A stretch of 64,000 bases of DNA from Kineosporiaceae bacterium (GCA_016713225.1 JADJPO010000001.1:434001-498000); one strand, 5' to 3'; positions 35,594 through 44,334 are shown, counted from the first letter of the stretch. A program made the numbers and translations. Notes: generated by a model not told the origin, from the sequence alone.

Positions 35594-36430
35594 GTGCGTG
35601 TTCATGTCATCCAGGTCGCCTACGGCGACGACGAGCCGATGGCCGAGCGGGTGTCCCGGGTCGCTGACCTGGTGACGGCGCAACGTGGTGCCGATCTGGT
35701 GGTGCTGCCCGAGTTGTGGGCTCCTGGCGGTTTCGCCTACCGCACCTGGGCCGAACGGGCCGAGGAGCTCGACGGGCCGACGGTCACCGCCCTGGCGCAG
35801 GCTGCTCGCCGGATCGGCGCCGTCGTGCACGCCGGGTCGATCGTCGAGAAGGCCCCGGACGACGCCCCGCCCGAGGCCCGTGGCGAGACCGGCCGCGGCC
35901 TGTGGAACACCTCGGTGCTGCTCGGCCCGGACGGCGCGTTGCTGGCCTCGTATCGCAAGATCCACCGGTTCGGGTTCGGCCAGGGCGAACCGGCGCTCAT
36001 GGAGGCCGGCACGCAGATCGTCACCCTCGATCTGCCGTTGGGAGCAGCGGTCGGTGGGCAGCGCGTCCCGGTCACGGTGGGTTTGGCCACGTGTTACGAC
36101 CTGCGCTTTCCCGAGATGTTCCGATTGCTGCTCGACGCGGGGGCGCGCGTCGTCCTGGTGCCTGCTGCCTGGCCGGCGCCTCGGGTCGAGGCCTGGCAAC
36201 TGCTGGGCCGGGCGCGCGCGATCGAGAACCAGGTGGCGCTGGTGCAGTGCAACACCGGCGGCAGTCACGGCGGGCTGGCCATGGGTGGGCACAGCCAGGT
36301 GCTCGACGCCGCCGGCCGGGTGCTCGCCGAGGCCGGTACCGGCGAGGAGGTGCTCGTGGCCGAGATCGACGTGCCCGCGATCGATGCCTGGCGAGCCGAC
36401 TTCCCGGTGCTCGCCGACCGTCGGCTCTAG
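35594..36430 (+). CDS. carbon-nitrogen hydrolase (nitrilase superfamily, omega-amidase-like)
   Basis: A 278-residue nitrilase-superfamily enzyme. The catalytic triad is complete: Glu in VVLPELWAPGG, Lys in YRKIHRFGFG and Cys in GLATCYDLRFPEMFR. HGGLAMGGHSQVLDAAGRVLAEAG is the usual C-terminal half. Closest in style to the Nit2/omega-amidase and YafV-type amidases that hydrolyse small amides such as 2-oxoglutaramate, but the substrate is not fixed by sequence. GTG start at 35594, leaderless arrangement. The CopD gene begins 10 bases after the stop. Confidence 0.87.
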   Translation: MRVHVIQVAYGDDEPMAERVSRVADLVTAQRGADLVVLPELWAPGGFAYRTWAERAEELDGPTVTALAQAARRIGAVVHAGSIVEKAPDDAPPEARGETGRGLWNTSVLLGPDGALLASYRKIHRFGFGQGEPALMEAGTQIVTLDLPLGAAVGGQRVPVTVGLATCYDLRFPEMFRLLLDAGARVVLVPAAWPAPRVEAWQLLGRARAIENQVALVQCNTGGSHGGLAMGGHSQVLDAAGRVLAEAGTGEEVLVAEIDVPAIDAWRADFPVLADRRL

Positions 36431-36440
36431 GGAGATCGCC

Positions 36441-37436
36441 ATGCGCCTGCCTGCGCCTGCGGGGGTGGTGATCGCCGGTCTGCTGGGGATCGGGGCACTG
36501 GCTGTGCTGCTCACGGCCGCGGACATCGGCACCACCACTCCGCCGCTGCTGGCCGACCCGGGGGCGGTGGTGCGGTGGATCACCCCGGTGTTGCGGGTGA
36601 TCGTCGACCTGGCCATGGCGGCGGCCCTCGGATCACTGACCCTGGCGGTGCTGCTCGACGCCGCCGAGCCGTACCGGCCCGCCCTGTTGTTGGCCGCCCG
36701 GGCCAGCGCACTGTGGTCACTGAGTCAGGCCCTGTTGCTGATCATGATGGTCTCCCGGGCCGCTGGGGTCGGCCTGACCGACGCCGCGTTGTGGCCGGTG
36801 GCGCGCTCGCTGGTGACGGAGACCTCCGGCGGTCTCGGCGCGGCCGTGGCGGTGATGGCATCGGGAGCCGCAGCCCTGGCCCTGGCGATGGTCAGCTGGG
36901 GCGGGCAGCGCTGGGCGCCCTACGTCGCCGGGGGGCTGGTGGTGGTGGGAGTGCTGAGCTGGGCGCCGTCCGGGCATGCCACCTCGTCGGCGGCGGGGGC
37001 CTCGGCGTTGATCGGCCGCGCGATGCACCTGCTGGGCGTCGGCGCCTGGGTCGGTGGTCTGCTCGCCCTGGTGCTGTTGTGGCCGCAGCTGTGGGATCAC
37101 CGGCGGGCGGTGAATGCGGCGCAAGGGTTCTCGATCATGGCCGGCGGTGCCTATCTGCTGGTCGCCGGGTCGGGGCTGGCCACGGGTCTGGCCGTGGTGG
37201 GGCGAGTCGACCCCTTCGGATCGCCCTACACCCGGCTGATGGTGGCCAAGACCCTCTTGCTGTTGGTGCTCGGCGGGCTGGGCGCCTGGCACCGGGCGCG
37301 GCACCTGCGCCGCCTCGATCGGGCCGGCGCCCGCGGACTGCTGACCCTCGCGGTGGCCGAGTTGGCGGTGATGGCCGTGGTGATCGCCTTCGCTGCCGTG
37401 CTGGCCGACACGCCGCCGCCCGGTTCGCTGCATTGA
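36441..37436 (+). CDS. CopD-family membrane protein
   Basis: A 331-residue membrane protein with about eight helices. The C-terminal CopD domain (PF05425) is recognisable: SGHATSS, RAMHLLGVGAWVGGLLALVLLWP, then a further pair of helices with SPYTRLMVAKTLLLLVLGGLGAWHRARHLRRLD. CopD proteins are linked to copper uptake or to supply of copper to cuproenzymes. The N-terminal segment LLADPGAVVRWITPVLRVIVDLAMA recurs in the larger CopD/CtaG protein at 40333, so the two are paralogues. ATG 36441, with GGGAG upstream. Confidence 0.8.
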   Translation: MRLPAPAGVVIAGLLGIGALAVLLTAADIGTTTPPLLADPGAVVRWITPVLRVIVDLAMAAALGSLTLAVLLDAAEPYRPALLLAARASALWSLSQALLLIMMVSRAAGVGLTDAALWPVARSLVTETSGGLGAAVAVMASGAAALALAMVSWGGQRWAPYVAGGLVVVGVLSWAPSGHATSSAAGASALIGRAMHLLGVGAWVGGLLALVLLWPQLWDHRRAVNAAQGFSIMAGGAYLLVAGSGLATGLAVVGRVDPFGSPYTRLMVAKTLLLLVLGGLGAWHRARHLRRLDRAGARGLLTLAVAELAVMAVVIAFAAVLADTPPPGSLH

Positions 37437-37437
37437 T

Positions 37438-37490
37438 TGATTCGTCGCCGTGATTCGTCGCGGGTGATTTCGTGCGGTGATTCGTTGCGC
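37438..37490. repeat. four imperfect 13-bp tandem repeats
   Basis: Units TGATTCGTCGCCG, TGATTCGTCGCGG, TGATTTCGTGCGG and TGATTCGTTGCGC start at 37438, 37451, 37465 and 37478. They fill the space between the convergent CopD and LacI genes and are less GC-rich than the surroundings. Confidence 0.75.
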
Positions 37491-37499
37491 TGAACGGTC

Positions 37500-38570
37500 T
37501 CAGGCCGGGGCCGGCCCCGTCGAGGATCGCGCCACGAACTCCGGTCTGAATTCCACCCGGACGCCGCGCCGCCCGTCGTCCCCGGTGGCCCCCGTCCTCG
37601 TCGTCCCGGCGTCCACCATCTGGTGCGCCGCCTCGGGGTCGGGGCCATCGCTCAGCTCACCGACCAACAGGTCGATGGCCGCCTGGGCGATCGCCGCCTC
37701 GTCCCAGCCGAAACTGCTCAGCGGCGGCACCACCAGGTCGGCGAGGTCGTGGTCGTCGTACCCCAGGATCGACAGGTCGCGGGGGATCTGCAGGCCCAAC
37801 TCGGTGGCCGCACGGTAGGCGCCGAAGGCGATGGAGTCACTGAGGCAGAACAGTGCCGTCGGTCGGCGTGGCCCCGCCAGCAGGGTGTGCACCGCACGGG
37901 TGGCGGCGCGGGTGGCGGGAGGCACCGAGACCACGCTGAGGTCCAATCCCCGGGCGCGGGCGATCTGCCCGGCGACCTGCTCCCCGGGGCGCCCCGGGCT
38001 GGACGGCAAGGTGGTGGTCACCAGTCCGATGCGTCGATGGCCGCGGGTGACGAGGTGTTCCATGGCGGTTCGCACGCCGTGGACGTTGTCGAACACCACG
38101 CTCGAGGCCAGGGGCCGCGCCGTGAGGACGTCGCCCACGCTCACCACGGTGAACGAGTCCGGCAGCTCTCCCCACCACGGCGCGGCAGGGTCGGTGACCA
38201 GGGTGACCACGCCGTCGACGTGCGCCCGCACCATGCCCTCGACGAGTTCGCGTTCGCGTTCGGGGTCGGCGTCGGTGTCGGCGATCGCCGAGCCGAAACC
38301 GGCGGCGCGCAGTCGGCCGGCCAGGGCCACGGCCAGCTCCTGGTGCCACAGGTCGTGGAGGGCGCCGCAGACCCCGACGGTGCCGCTTCGCCCACCCGCC
38401 AGCGCCTGAGCCGCGGGATTGGCGGTGTAGCCGAGCCGGTCGGCGATGTCGCGCACCAGCTCTTGGGTCTGGCTCGAGCCCTTGAGGCCGCGCAGGGCAT
38501 ACGAGGCCGCCGCTTTCGACAGGCCCGCCTCGTCGGCGACGTCCTGAAGGGTCACCCGACCGTCCGGCAT
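37500..38570 (-). CDS. LacI-family transcriptional regulator
   Basis: A 356-residue LacI repressor. The N-terminal helix-turn-helix and hinge (VTLQDVADEAGLSKAAASYALRG, residues 6-28; GYTANPAAQALAGGRSGTVGV, hinge) are followed by a periplasmic-binding-protein-like ligand domain with VVFDNVHGVRTAMEHLVTRGHRRIGLV and SILGYDDHDLADLVVPPLSSFGWD. It diverges from the amidohydrolase/CDO-like operon, and two identical palindromes (38650 and 38681) in between are its probable operators. The inducer is unknown. Confidence 0.9.
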   Translation of the reverse strand: MPDGRVTLQDVADEAGLSKAAASYALRGLKGSSQTQELVRDIADRLGYTANPAAQALAGGRSGTVGVCGALHDLWHQELAVALAGRLRAAGFGSAIADTDADPERERELVEGMVRAHVDGVVTLVTDPAAPWWGELPDSFTVVSVGDVLTARPLASSVVFDNVHGVRTAMEHLVTRGHRRIGLVTTTLPSSPGRPGEQVAGQIARARGLDLSVVSVPPATRAATRAVHTLLAGPRRPTALFCLSDSIAFGAYRAATELGLQIPRDLSILGYDDHDLADLVVPPLSSFGWDEAAIAQAAIDLLVGELSDGPDPEAAHQMVDAGTTRTGATGDDGRRGVRVEFRPEFVARSSTGPAPA

Positions 38571-38648
38571 CCGATCAGCATACGAACCCCGGGCCGCCCC
38601 TGCTCCGGTGAGCTGTGGCGCTGTTCATCCGGGGTGACACTGGCGAAA

Positions 38649-38664
38649 AGTGAACCGGTTCACT
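38649..38664. promoter_or_regulatory. LacI-family operator 1
   Basis: Perfect 16-base palindrome AGTGAACCGGTTCACT. Its 14-base core is repeated exactly at 38681. The central CG and AACCGGTT half-sites are typical of LacI-family operators. Confidence 0.85.
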
Positions 38665-38680
38665 ACTCTCGGAATCACGA

Positions 38681-38694
38681 GTGAACCGGTTCAC
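38681..38694. promoter_or_regulatory. LacI-family operator 2
   Basis: Second copy of GTGAACCGGTTCAC, 31 bases (three helical turns) from the first, ending about 4 bases before the ribosome binding site of the amidohydrolase gene. Confidence 0.85.
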
Positions 38695-38712
38695 CTGGCA
38701 GGAGGTGGTGAC

Positions 38713-39663
38713 ATGCGCATCGACCTTCACCAACACCTCCTGCCCGTCGGTCTGCTGGACGCGTTGCGCTCGCGTCGCCAGCCGCCACGGGTGTCGGGCC
38801 ACTCGCCCGTCACGTTGCACCTGAGCGGTGAGCCCGACGGTGCGCTCGATCTCACCGAGCACGACCCGGGCATCCGGGTGAGCACCACCCCGGCGGACCT
38901 GATCGGGCTGAGCCTGTCGTGTGCGTTGGGCATCGACCAGCTCGACCCGGCCCAGGCACAGCCGCTGCTCGACCTCTGGCACGACGGCGCTGAGCAGCTC
39001 GGGGCGCCGTTCGGCACCTGGGTCTCGATCGCGCTCGTCGAACCGGACCTCGAGGTGGTCCGGCGCGACCTGCTGCGACCACGCGCCCTCGGTCTGCAGC
39101 TGCCCGCCCCGGCGCTGGCCACCCCGGACGACGTGGCCCGGTTGGGCGACGTCCTGGCTCTGTGCGCCGAACTCGATCGCCCGGTGCTGGTTCACCCGGG
39201 GCCCGCGAGGATCCCGGACGGCGCCCGCGCGCCGTCCTGGTGGCCGGCGCTGGTGCCCTACCTGGCCCAGCAGGCGGCGGCCTGGTTCGCCTGGCACGCC
39301 GCCGGAGTGGGTGATCACCCGGACCTGCGGATCGGTTTCGTGGCGCTGGCCGGCCTGGCCCCGATGCATCACGAGCGGCTCGCCGTCCGCGGCGGGGCGT
39401 TCCGGGTGCATCCGAACGTGTACTACGAGACGTCGTCCTACAGCGCCCGGGCGATCGACGCCCTGGTGCGGGTGGTCGGGGTCGATGCGCTGGTGCACGG
39501 CTCGGACGAGCCGAATGCGCACAGCACCGATCCCGGTCTGGGCGAGGCATTCGCCCGGCTGCTGTTCGCCACCAACCCCGCCCGTTTCCTCGGCGGTGAC
39601 CTGCGCGATGCGGCACCGGGCGGGGACACCGTGAACGACATCCTGAAAGGAGCCCTGCGATGA
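38713..39663 (+). CDS. amidohydrolase family 2 metal-dependent hydrolase
   Basis: A 316-residue TIM-barrel hydrolase. The N-terminal metal motif is HQH in MRIDLHQHLLPVG; further landmarks are LVHPGPARIP, YYETSSYSARAI and a C-terminal VHGSDEPNAHS, in which the Asp is the expected metal-binding or catalytic residue. The family (PF04909) includes decarboxylases and lactonases; the substrate is unknown. ATG 38713 with GGAGGTGG 7 bases upstream, directly downstream of two LacI operators. Its stop overlaps the next start (ATGA at 39660-39663), so it works with the cysteine-dioxygenase-like protein. Confidence 0.83.
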   Translation: MRIDLHQHLLPVGLLDALRSRRQPPRVSGHSPVTLHLSGEPDGALDLTEHDPGIRVSTTPADLIGLSLSCALGIDQLDPAQAQPLLDLWHDGAEQLGAPFGTWVSIALVEPDLEVVRRDLLRPRALGLQLPAPALATPDDVARLGDVLALCAELDRPVLVHPGPARIPDGARAPSWWPALVPYLAQQAAAWFAWHAAGVGDHPDLRIGFVALAGLAPMHHERLAVRGGAFRVHPNVYYETSSYSARAIDALVRVVGVDALVHGSDEPNAHSTDPGLGEAFARLLFATNPARFLGGDLRDAAPGGDTVNDILKGALR

Positions 39664-40256
39664 CCCTCCTCGATGCAGTCCCGGTGAGCACCCCGGTGAG
39701 CACCAGGGACGGCACGGCGGTCGACCCCCGCACCATCACCCGGCGTGATCTGTCCCGGGTCGACGGGCTGCCGTCGTTGCCCGATCGCCCGCTGACCCGC
39801 GCCGAACTTCGCGAGTTGGTCACAGCGCTGGCCGCCCGGCCCGACCTCTGGCAGGACCTGACCACCCACCACGGCGGCGAGCGCCACTACTCCTCGCTGC
39901 ATCGTGACGCCCACCTCGATGTGTGGGTGTTGTGCTGGAACGTCACCGACGACACCGGGTGGCACGACCACGACACCTCGAGTGGGGCCGTCGCGGTGAC
40001 CCGGGGCGCGATCGAGGAGGCGCATCTGCGGGTCACCGGTGAGCACCCGCTTCGTCGGCTGACCGAAGGCGCCTCGATCGACTTCGGACCCGAGTACATC
40101 CACCGGATCAGCGGTGCACCGGACAGCGACGTCGGGGCGGTCTCGATCCACGCCTACTCGCCGCCCCTGTGGCGCCTCGGGCAGTACTCGATCACCGAAG
40201 ACGGCATTCTGCAGCGCACCACGGTCAGCTACGCGGACGAGCTGCGCCCGATGTGA
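39660..40256 (+). CDS. cysteine dioxygenase-like cupin protein
   Basis: A 198-residue cupin related to cysteine dioxygenase type I. The iron-binding histidines are in DDTGWHDHDTSSGAV (His-X-His) and EYIHRISG, and the C-terminal HAYSPPLWRLGQY matches the conserved HSYSPPL-type segment of the family. It would oxidise a thiol to a sulfinate, but the family also contains enzymes for other thiols such as 3-mercaptopropionate. It overlaps the amidohydrolase gene by 4 bases and shares LacI control, unusual for a housekeeping cysteine dioxygenase, so the substrate may be a specific thiol. Confidence 0.82.
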   Translation: MTLLDAVPVSTPVSTRDGTAVDPRTITRRDLSRVDGLPSLPDRPLTRAELRELVTALAARPDLWQDLTTHHGGERHYSSLHRDAHLDVWVLCWNVTDDTGWHDHDTSSGAVAVTRGAIEEAHLRVTGEHPLRRLTEGASIDFGPEYIHRISGAPDSDVGAVSIHAYSPPLWRLGQYSITEDGILQRTTVSYADELRPM

Positions 40257-40320
40257 GGCACGAATCGGCATTGTCGAGACACCGTTCGACACTGTCGACA
40301 CGGGACGGCGGTCAACTGCC

Positions 40321-40326
40321 TACAGT
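40321..40326 (+). promoter_or_regulatory. candidate -10 element of a leaderless promoter (CopD-CtaG gene)
   Basis: TACAGT followed by six bases and GTG at 40333. The run of G between them is too close to the start to serve as a ribosome binding site. Confidence 0.45.
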
Positions 40327-40332
40327 GGGGGA

Positions 40333-42381
40333 GTGACCACGTCTGCCCCCACCCGGGAGGCGGCTGCTGGGCCGACCCTCGAGCGCCGACCTGTCGCACC
40401 GCCCGCTGTTCTGGTGCTCGTCCTGCTGGCTCTCGCCGTGCTGGCCGCACTGGCCGGTACCGCGCTCACCGGAGCGGCCGAGCCGCTGATCCTGGGTGAT
40501 CCGGGGGCCACGGTTCGCTGGGGTATCCCGCTGTTGAAGGTCGTCGTCGACCTGGCGACCGCGTTGACGATCGGTCTGCTCGTGCTGGCGGCCGTCGCCC
40601 TGCCGGCCACCGATGGCGCTCGCTCCGGACTGAGCCGCTCGACGCTGGCCCATCGCCCGGCCCTGATGGCCGCCAGTGTGTCCGCCGGGGTGTGGGTGCT
40701 CGCCCACCTGTCCTTGTTCGTCTTCTCCTGCGCCTGGCAGTCGGGCACCCCGCTGACCAATCCCCTGCTCGGTGGGCAGCTGGGCGGAGTGTGCTCGTCC
40801 GATTCCGGCGTCGGCGCCGGTCAACTGTTCGCCATCGCCGTCGCCGTGGTGATCTCGCTGGCGGCTGCCGGCGCCCGCACCCTGCGCGCCGCGGGCCTGC
40901 TCAGTTGCCTGGGCCTGCTGGCGCTGATTCCGTCGGCTCTGGCGGGGCACTCACAGGGCGGCAATCACGAGACCGCCGTCACGGGCCTCGGCTTACACCT
41001 GGCCGCCGTCGTGCTGTGGGTCGGCGGTCTGCTGGCCCTGGTGCTGGTCTGGCGCACCCTGACGGCGTCCGAGGGCGCTCTGGCAGCCCGCCGGTTCTCG
41101 CCGGTGGCGTTGTGGTCCGTGGTCTTCCTGACCATCTCCGGGGTCATCAGCGCCTGGATCCGCGTGGGCGCCTTCGGGGCACTGGCCTCGCGCTACGGCG
41201 TCCTGGTGCTGGCCAAGACCGCGGTGTTGGTGCTGCTCGGGGCTGCCGGGTGGTGGCATCGGCGGCGGACGCTGGCACAACTGGACGCCGGACGCCCGGG
41301 GGCCTTCGCCCGCCTGGTGGTCGGCGAGCTGGTGCTGATGGCCCTGGCGATGGGGCTGGCTGCGGCCCTGGCCAGCAGCGCCCCGCCCGTACCGAAGGTG
41401 TTGCCGCCACTGCCGTCGATGGCCGAGGTCCTCACCGGCTATGCCATGCCGCCGGAGCCCACCCTGGCTCGGTGGCTGACGGGGTGGCAGCCCGACCTGA
41501 TGTGGATCGTGATCGCGGTGGTGGCCGGCGGCCTCTACCTGCGGGGCGTCGTCCGGATCAATCGGCGCGGGGACGGGTGGCCGATCTACCGCACCCTGCT
41601 GTGGTTCGCCGGCCTGGCGGCGATGACCTGGCTGACCAGCGGTGGCCCGATGGTCTACGGGCGGGTGCAGTTCAGTGCCCACATGCTCGGCCACATGATG
41701 CTGAGCATGCTGGTCCCGCTGCTGCTGGTGATGGCGGCGCCCATGACCCTGGCGCTGCGTACCCTGCCGGCCCGGCACGACGGCACCCGAGGTCCGCGAG
41801 AGTGGCTGCTCGCCGTCCTCGAATCCTGGTACTCACGGCAGATCACGCGGCCGGCGGTGGCGGGCTTCTTCTTCGCGGGAACGCTGTTCATGTTCTACTT
41901 CTCGCCGTTGTTCCCGGTGGCGCTGCGAACCCACATCGGCCACGAGATCATGCACGTGCACTTCATCGCGGCGGGGTACTTGTTCCTGTGGGTGCTGATC
42001 GGCCCCGACCCCGGCCCGCGGCGTCCCTCACCCGCGTTGCGCATGATGTTCATGTTCGCTGTCATCACCTTCCACACCTTCTTCGGGGTGGCCCTGATGA
42101 TGTCGAAATCGGTTCTGGCCGAAGACTTCTTCAGTCAACTGCAGCGACCGTGGGCCACGGACCTGTTGGCCGACCAGCACTTCGGGGGCGGACTCGCCTG
42201 GGGCCTGGGGGAGGTCCCGATGGTCGCGGTGGCCCTGATCCTCGCGGTGCAGTGGTCGCGGTCGGATGATCGTGAGGCGCGCCGCCTCGACCGGGCGGCC
42301 GACCGCGACGGGGACGCCGAGCTGGAGGCCTACAACGCGATGCTCACGGGCATGGCCGAGCGGGACGCTCGTCGCGGCTGA
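40333..42381 (+). CDS. CopD-CtaG fusion: copper transport / cytochrome c oxidase assembly protein
   Basis: A 682-residue membrane protein with about 15 helices. The first ~340 residues are CopD-like (LILGDPGATVRWGIPLLKVVVDLATA, GHSQGGNHE, GLHLAAVVLWVGGLLALVLVW, YGVLVLAKTAVLVLLGAAGWWHRRR). The second half is a caa3-type oxidase assembly domain (CtaG/DUF1404-like) with FSAHMLGHMMLSMLVPLLLVMAAP, THIGHEIMHVHFIAAGYLFLWVLIGPDP and FHTFFGVALMMS; the repeated His-Met pairs suit copper binding. It probably delivers copper to cytochrome oxidase. GTG 40333, leaderless arrangement. Confidence 0.87.
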   Translation: MTTSAPTREAAAGPTLERRPVAPPAVLVLVLLALAVLAALAGTALTGAAEPLILGDPGATVRWGIPLLKVVVDLATALTIGLLVLAAVALPATDGARSGLSRSTLAHRPALMAASVSAGVWVLAHLSLFVFSCAWQSGTPLTNPLLGGQLGGVCSSDSGVGAGQLFAIAVAVVISLAAAGARTLRAAGLLSCLGLLALIPSALAGHSQGGNHETAVTGLGLHLAAVVLWVGGLLALVLVWRTLTASEGALAARRFSPVALWSVVFLTISGVISAWIRVGAFGALASRYGVLVLAKTAVLVLLGAAGWWHRRRTLAQLDAGRPGAFARLVVGELVLMALAMGLAAALASSAPPVPKVLPPLPSMAEVLTGYAMPPEPTLARWLTGWQPDLMWIVIAVVAGGLYLRGVVRINRRGDGWPIYRTLLWFAGLAAMTWLTSGGPMVYGRVQFSAHMLGHMMLSMLVPLLLVMAAPMTLALRTLPARHDGTRGPREWLLAVLESWYSRQITRPAVAGFFFAGTLFMFYFSPLFPVALRTHIGHEIMHVHFIAAGYLFLWVLIGPDPGPRRPSPALRMMFMFAVITFHTFFGVALMMSKSVLAEDFFSQLQRPWATDLLADQHFGGGLAWGLGEVPMVAVALILAVQWSRSDDREARRLDRAADRDGDAELEAYNAMLTGMAERDARRG

Positions 42382-42425
42382 TCCCTACCTGATCGAGATC
42401 GCCTCGGGGGCAAGGGATCTCGGGG

Positions 42426-43487
42426 TCAGAGGGTCTCGGTCACCTTGCGCAGGCCGCGCGGGGCGTCGGGATCCTCACCGCGCGCCACCGCCAGGTGGAG
42501 GGCCAGCTGTTGCAGGGGGATGATCTCGATCAGGGGTGACAACTCCTCGGGCAGCCCGCCGGGCAGCTCGATGCCGACCGTCGCACGCGAGACCGCCTCG
42601 GCGTCCCCGATGCAGCAGACATCGGCTCCTCGATCGAGCACCCGGGTCAGCACCGGCATCATGGCGCGGCCGCCGACCCCGCCGGCAGCAACCAGGATCA
42701 CCGGCACCTGCGGTTCGACCATGGCCAGCGGACCGTGCAGCAGGTCTGCCCCCGAGAACGCCTGAGCCGACAGGTAGGAGGTCTCCATCAACTTCAGGGC
42801 GGCTTCGCGCGTGGTCGGGTACGAGAAGCCGCGCCCGGTCACCACCAGCCGTTGGGCGAACCGGTAGCGGGTGGCCAGGTCGACGATCGCGTCGTCCGAG
42901 CGCAGGCTGATCTCGCCGATCTCGGCGAGGCGTTCCAGCTCTGGTGCCGGGCCGCCGCGCCACCGGCTGAGCAGCAGGTACAACGTGAGCAACTCGGCGG
43001 TGTAGGACTTGGTGGCCGCCACGGCGAGCTCTTCGCCGGCGCGGATGTCCAGGTGCCAGCGAGCCGCCGCGGCCAGCGGCGAGGCGGCGTTGTTGGTCAC
43101 CGCCAGGGTCAGCGCGCCCTGCTCGCCGGCCACCTCGATGCTGCGCACCAGATCGGGGGAGCCGCCGGATTGGCTGACCGCGATCATCAGGACGTCGCGC
43201 AGGTCGGGCCGTGCGCCGTAGGCGGTCATCGTGGACGGCGAGACCAGCCCCGCCGCCAGCTCGAGCCGGGTCTCGACGAGGTACTTGGCATACAGCGCGG
43301 CATGGTCGGAGGTGCCACGGGCCACCAGCAGCACGAACCTCGGGCGATAGGCACGGATCGCGGCCGCGGCCTCGTCCAGGGCTGCGCCGGATGCGGCCAG
43401 GATCTCGCGCCAGACCTGGGGCTGGGCACCGATCTCAGCGGCCATCAGATGCCCCCGGGGCCCCACCGCGGCCGGCTCGGGGCTCAT
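42426..43487 (-). CDS. double-SIS sugar-phosphate isomerase/deaminase (NagB-II / GlmS-isomerase-like)
   Basis: A 353-residue protein with two SIS domains and no glutaminase domain. GTSDHAALYAKYLVE and VSQSGGSPDLVRSIEVA mark the first domain; GRGFSYPTTREAALKLMETSYLSAQAFSGADLLHGPLAMVE the second. It is like the isomerase half of GlmS and would act as a glucosamine-6-phosphate deaminase, turning GlcN-6-P from the amino-sugar pathway into fructose-6-P. ATG 43487 overlaps the stop of the GntR gene (ATGA), so regulator and enzyme are cotranscribed, diverging from the importer-NagZ-MurQ operon. Confidence 0.86.
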   Translation of the reverse strand: MSPEPAAVGPRGHLMAAEIGAQPQVWREILAASGAALDEAAAAIRAYRPRFVLLVARGTSDHAALYAKYLVETRLELAAGLVSPSTMTAYGARPDLRDVLMIAVSQSGGSPDLVRSIEVAGEQGALTLAVTNNAASPLAAAARWHLDIRAGEELAVAATKSYTAELLTLYLLLSRWRGGPAPELERLAEIGEISLRSDDAIVDLATRYRFAQRLVVTGRGFSYPTTREAALKLMETSYLSAQAFSGADLLHGPLAMVEPQVPVILVAAGGVGGRAMMPVLTRVLDRGADVCCIGDAEAVSRATVGIELPGGLPEELSPLIEIIPLQQLALHLAVARGEDPDAPRGLRKVTETL

Positions 43488-44233
43488 CGGTCGGTTCCGG
43501 GGCGCTGCAACCGACTGACGAAGCGATACCGGTCGCCGCGATACAGGGAGCGCACCCACTCCACCGGCCCGTCGGTGTCGAACGAGTGGCGGGTCAGCAG
43601 CAGCATCGGCAGGCCGACGTCGACGCCGAGCAGGCCGGCCTCGTCCGGGGCGGCCAGCGCCGATTCGATGGTCTCCTCGGCATCGATCAACTCGATGCCG
43701 TAGACCGTCCGCAAGGCGGTGTACAGCGAGCCGTGGCGCTCGAGCTGGGCGCGCAGCCGGGGGAAGCGCCCGCGGTCGAGGTGGGTGGTCTCGATGGCCA
43801 TCGGCTCGCCGTCCGCCAGGCGCAGTCGCCGGATGCGCAACACCCGCGCGCCGGTCTTCAACTGCAGCAGGGCGCTCAGCTCAGCGGTGGCCGGGACGAC
43901 GTCCACCCCCAGCACCCGTGCCGACGGGGCGATGCCCTGGGCACGCATGTCCTCGGTGTAGGAGGTCAGGCTCAACGACTGGCGCACCTTCGGGCGTGCC
44001 ACGAACGTGCCACTGCCGTGGATGCGCTCCAGGCGACCTTCGAGCACCAGTTCGTGCAGTGCCTGACGCACGGTGGTTCGGGAGACGCCGAACTGCAGGG
44101 CCAGCACCCGCTCGGCAGGGAGGGCGGTGCCGGGTGACTCTGCCCCGATCAGTCCCACCAGATGGCGTTTGAGATTCCAGTACTTCGGGATCCGTGTCGC
44201 ATCAGTGGGTTCCGCCGATTCCGTGGTCGCCAT
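43484..44233 (-). CDS. GntR/HutC-family regulator, DasR/NagR-like
   Basis: A 249-residue regulator with an N-terminal winged helix (LPAERVLALQFGVSRTTVRQALHELVLEGRLERIHGSGTFV, residues ~38-78) and a C-terminal UTRA effector domain (LQLKTGARVLRIRRLRLADGEPMAIETTHL, YGIELIDAEETIESALA). In DasR/NagR proteins the effector is GlcN-6-P or GlcNAc-6-P. Two sites closely matching the DasR-responsive element lie in the divergent intergenic region (44285 and 44335), which strongly supports this assignment. Confidence 0.9.
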   Translation of the reverse strand: MATTESAEPTDATRIPKYWNLKRHLVGLIGAESPGTALPAERVLALQFGVSRTTVRQALHELVLEGRLERIHGSGTFVARPKVRQSLSLTSYTEDMRAQGIAPSARVLGVDVVPATAELSALLQLKTGARVLRIRRLRLADGEPMAIETTHLDRGRFPRLRAQLERHGSLYTALRTVYGIELIDAEETIESALAAPDEAGLLGVDVGLPMLLLTRHSFDTDGPVEWVRSLYRGDRYRFVSRLQRPGTDR

Positions 44234-44284
44234 GGCGTCCTTCCTCGTAGCGGCAAGGGATCGTCATCGTATCGTGACGACCGA

Positions 44285-44300
44285 AGAGGACTAGACCACT
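44285..44300. promoter_or_regulatory. dre-like GntR operator 1
   Basis: AGAGGACTAGACCACT. Compared from memory with the Streptomyces DasR site (ACTGGTCTAGACCACT and its complement) it keeps the CTAG centre and the ACCACT half. It lies 52 bases upstream of the gntR start. Confidence 0.7.
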
Positions 44301-44334
44301 TGACAACTCAAATTCACCCGGTCCACTGTGGGTA

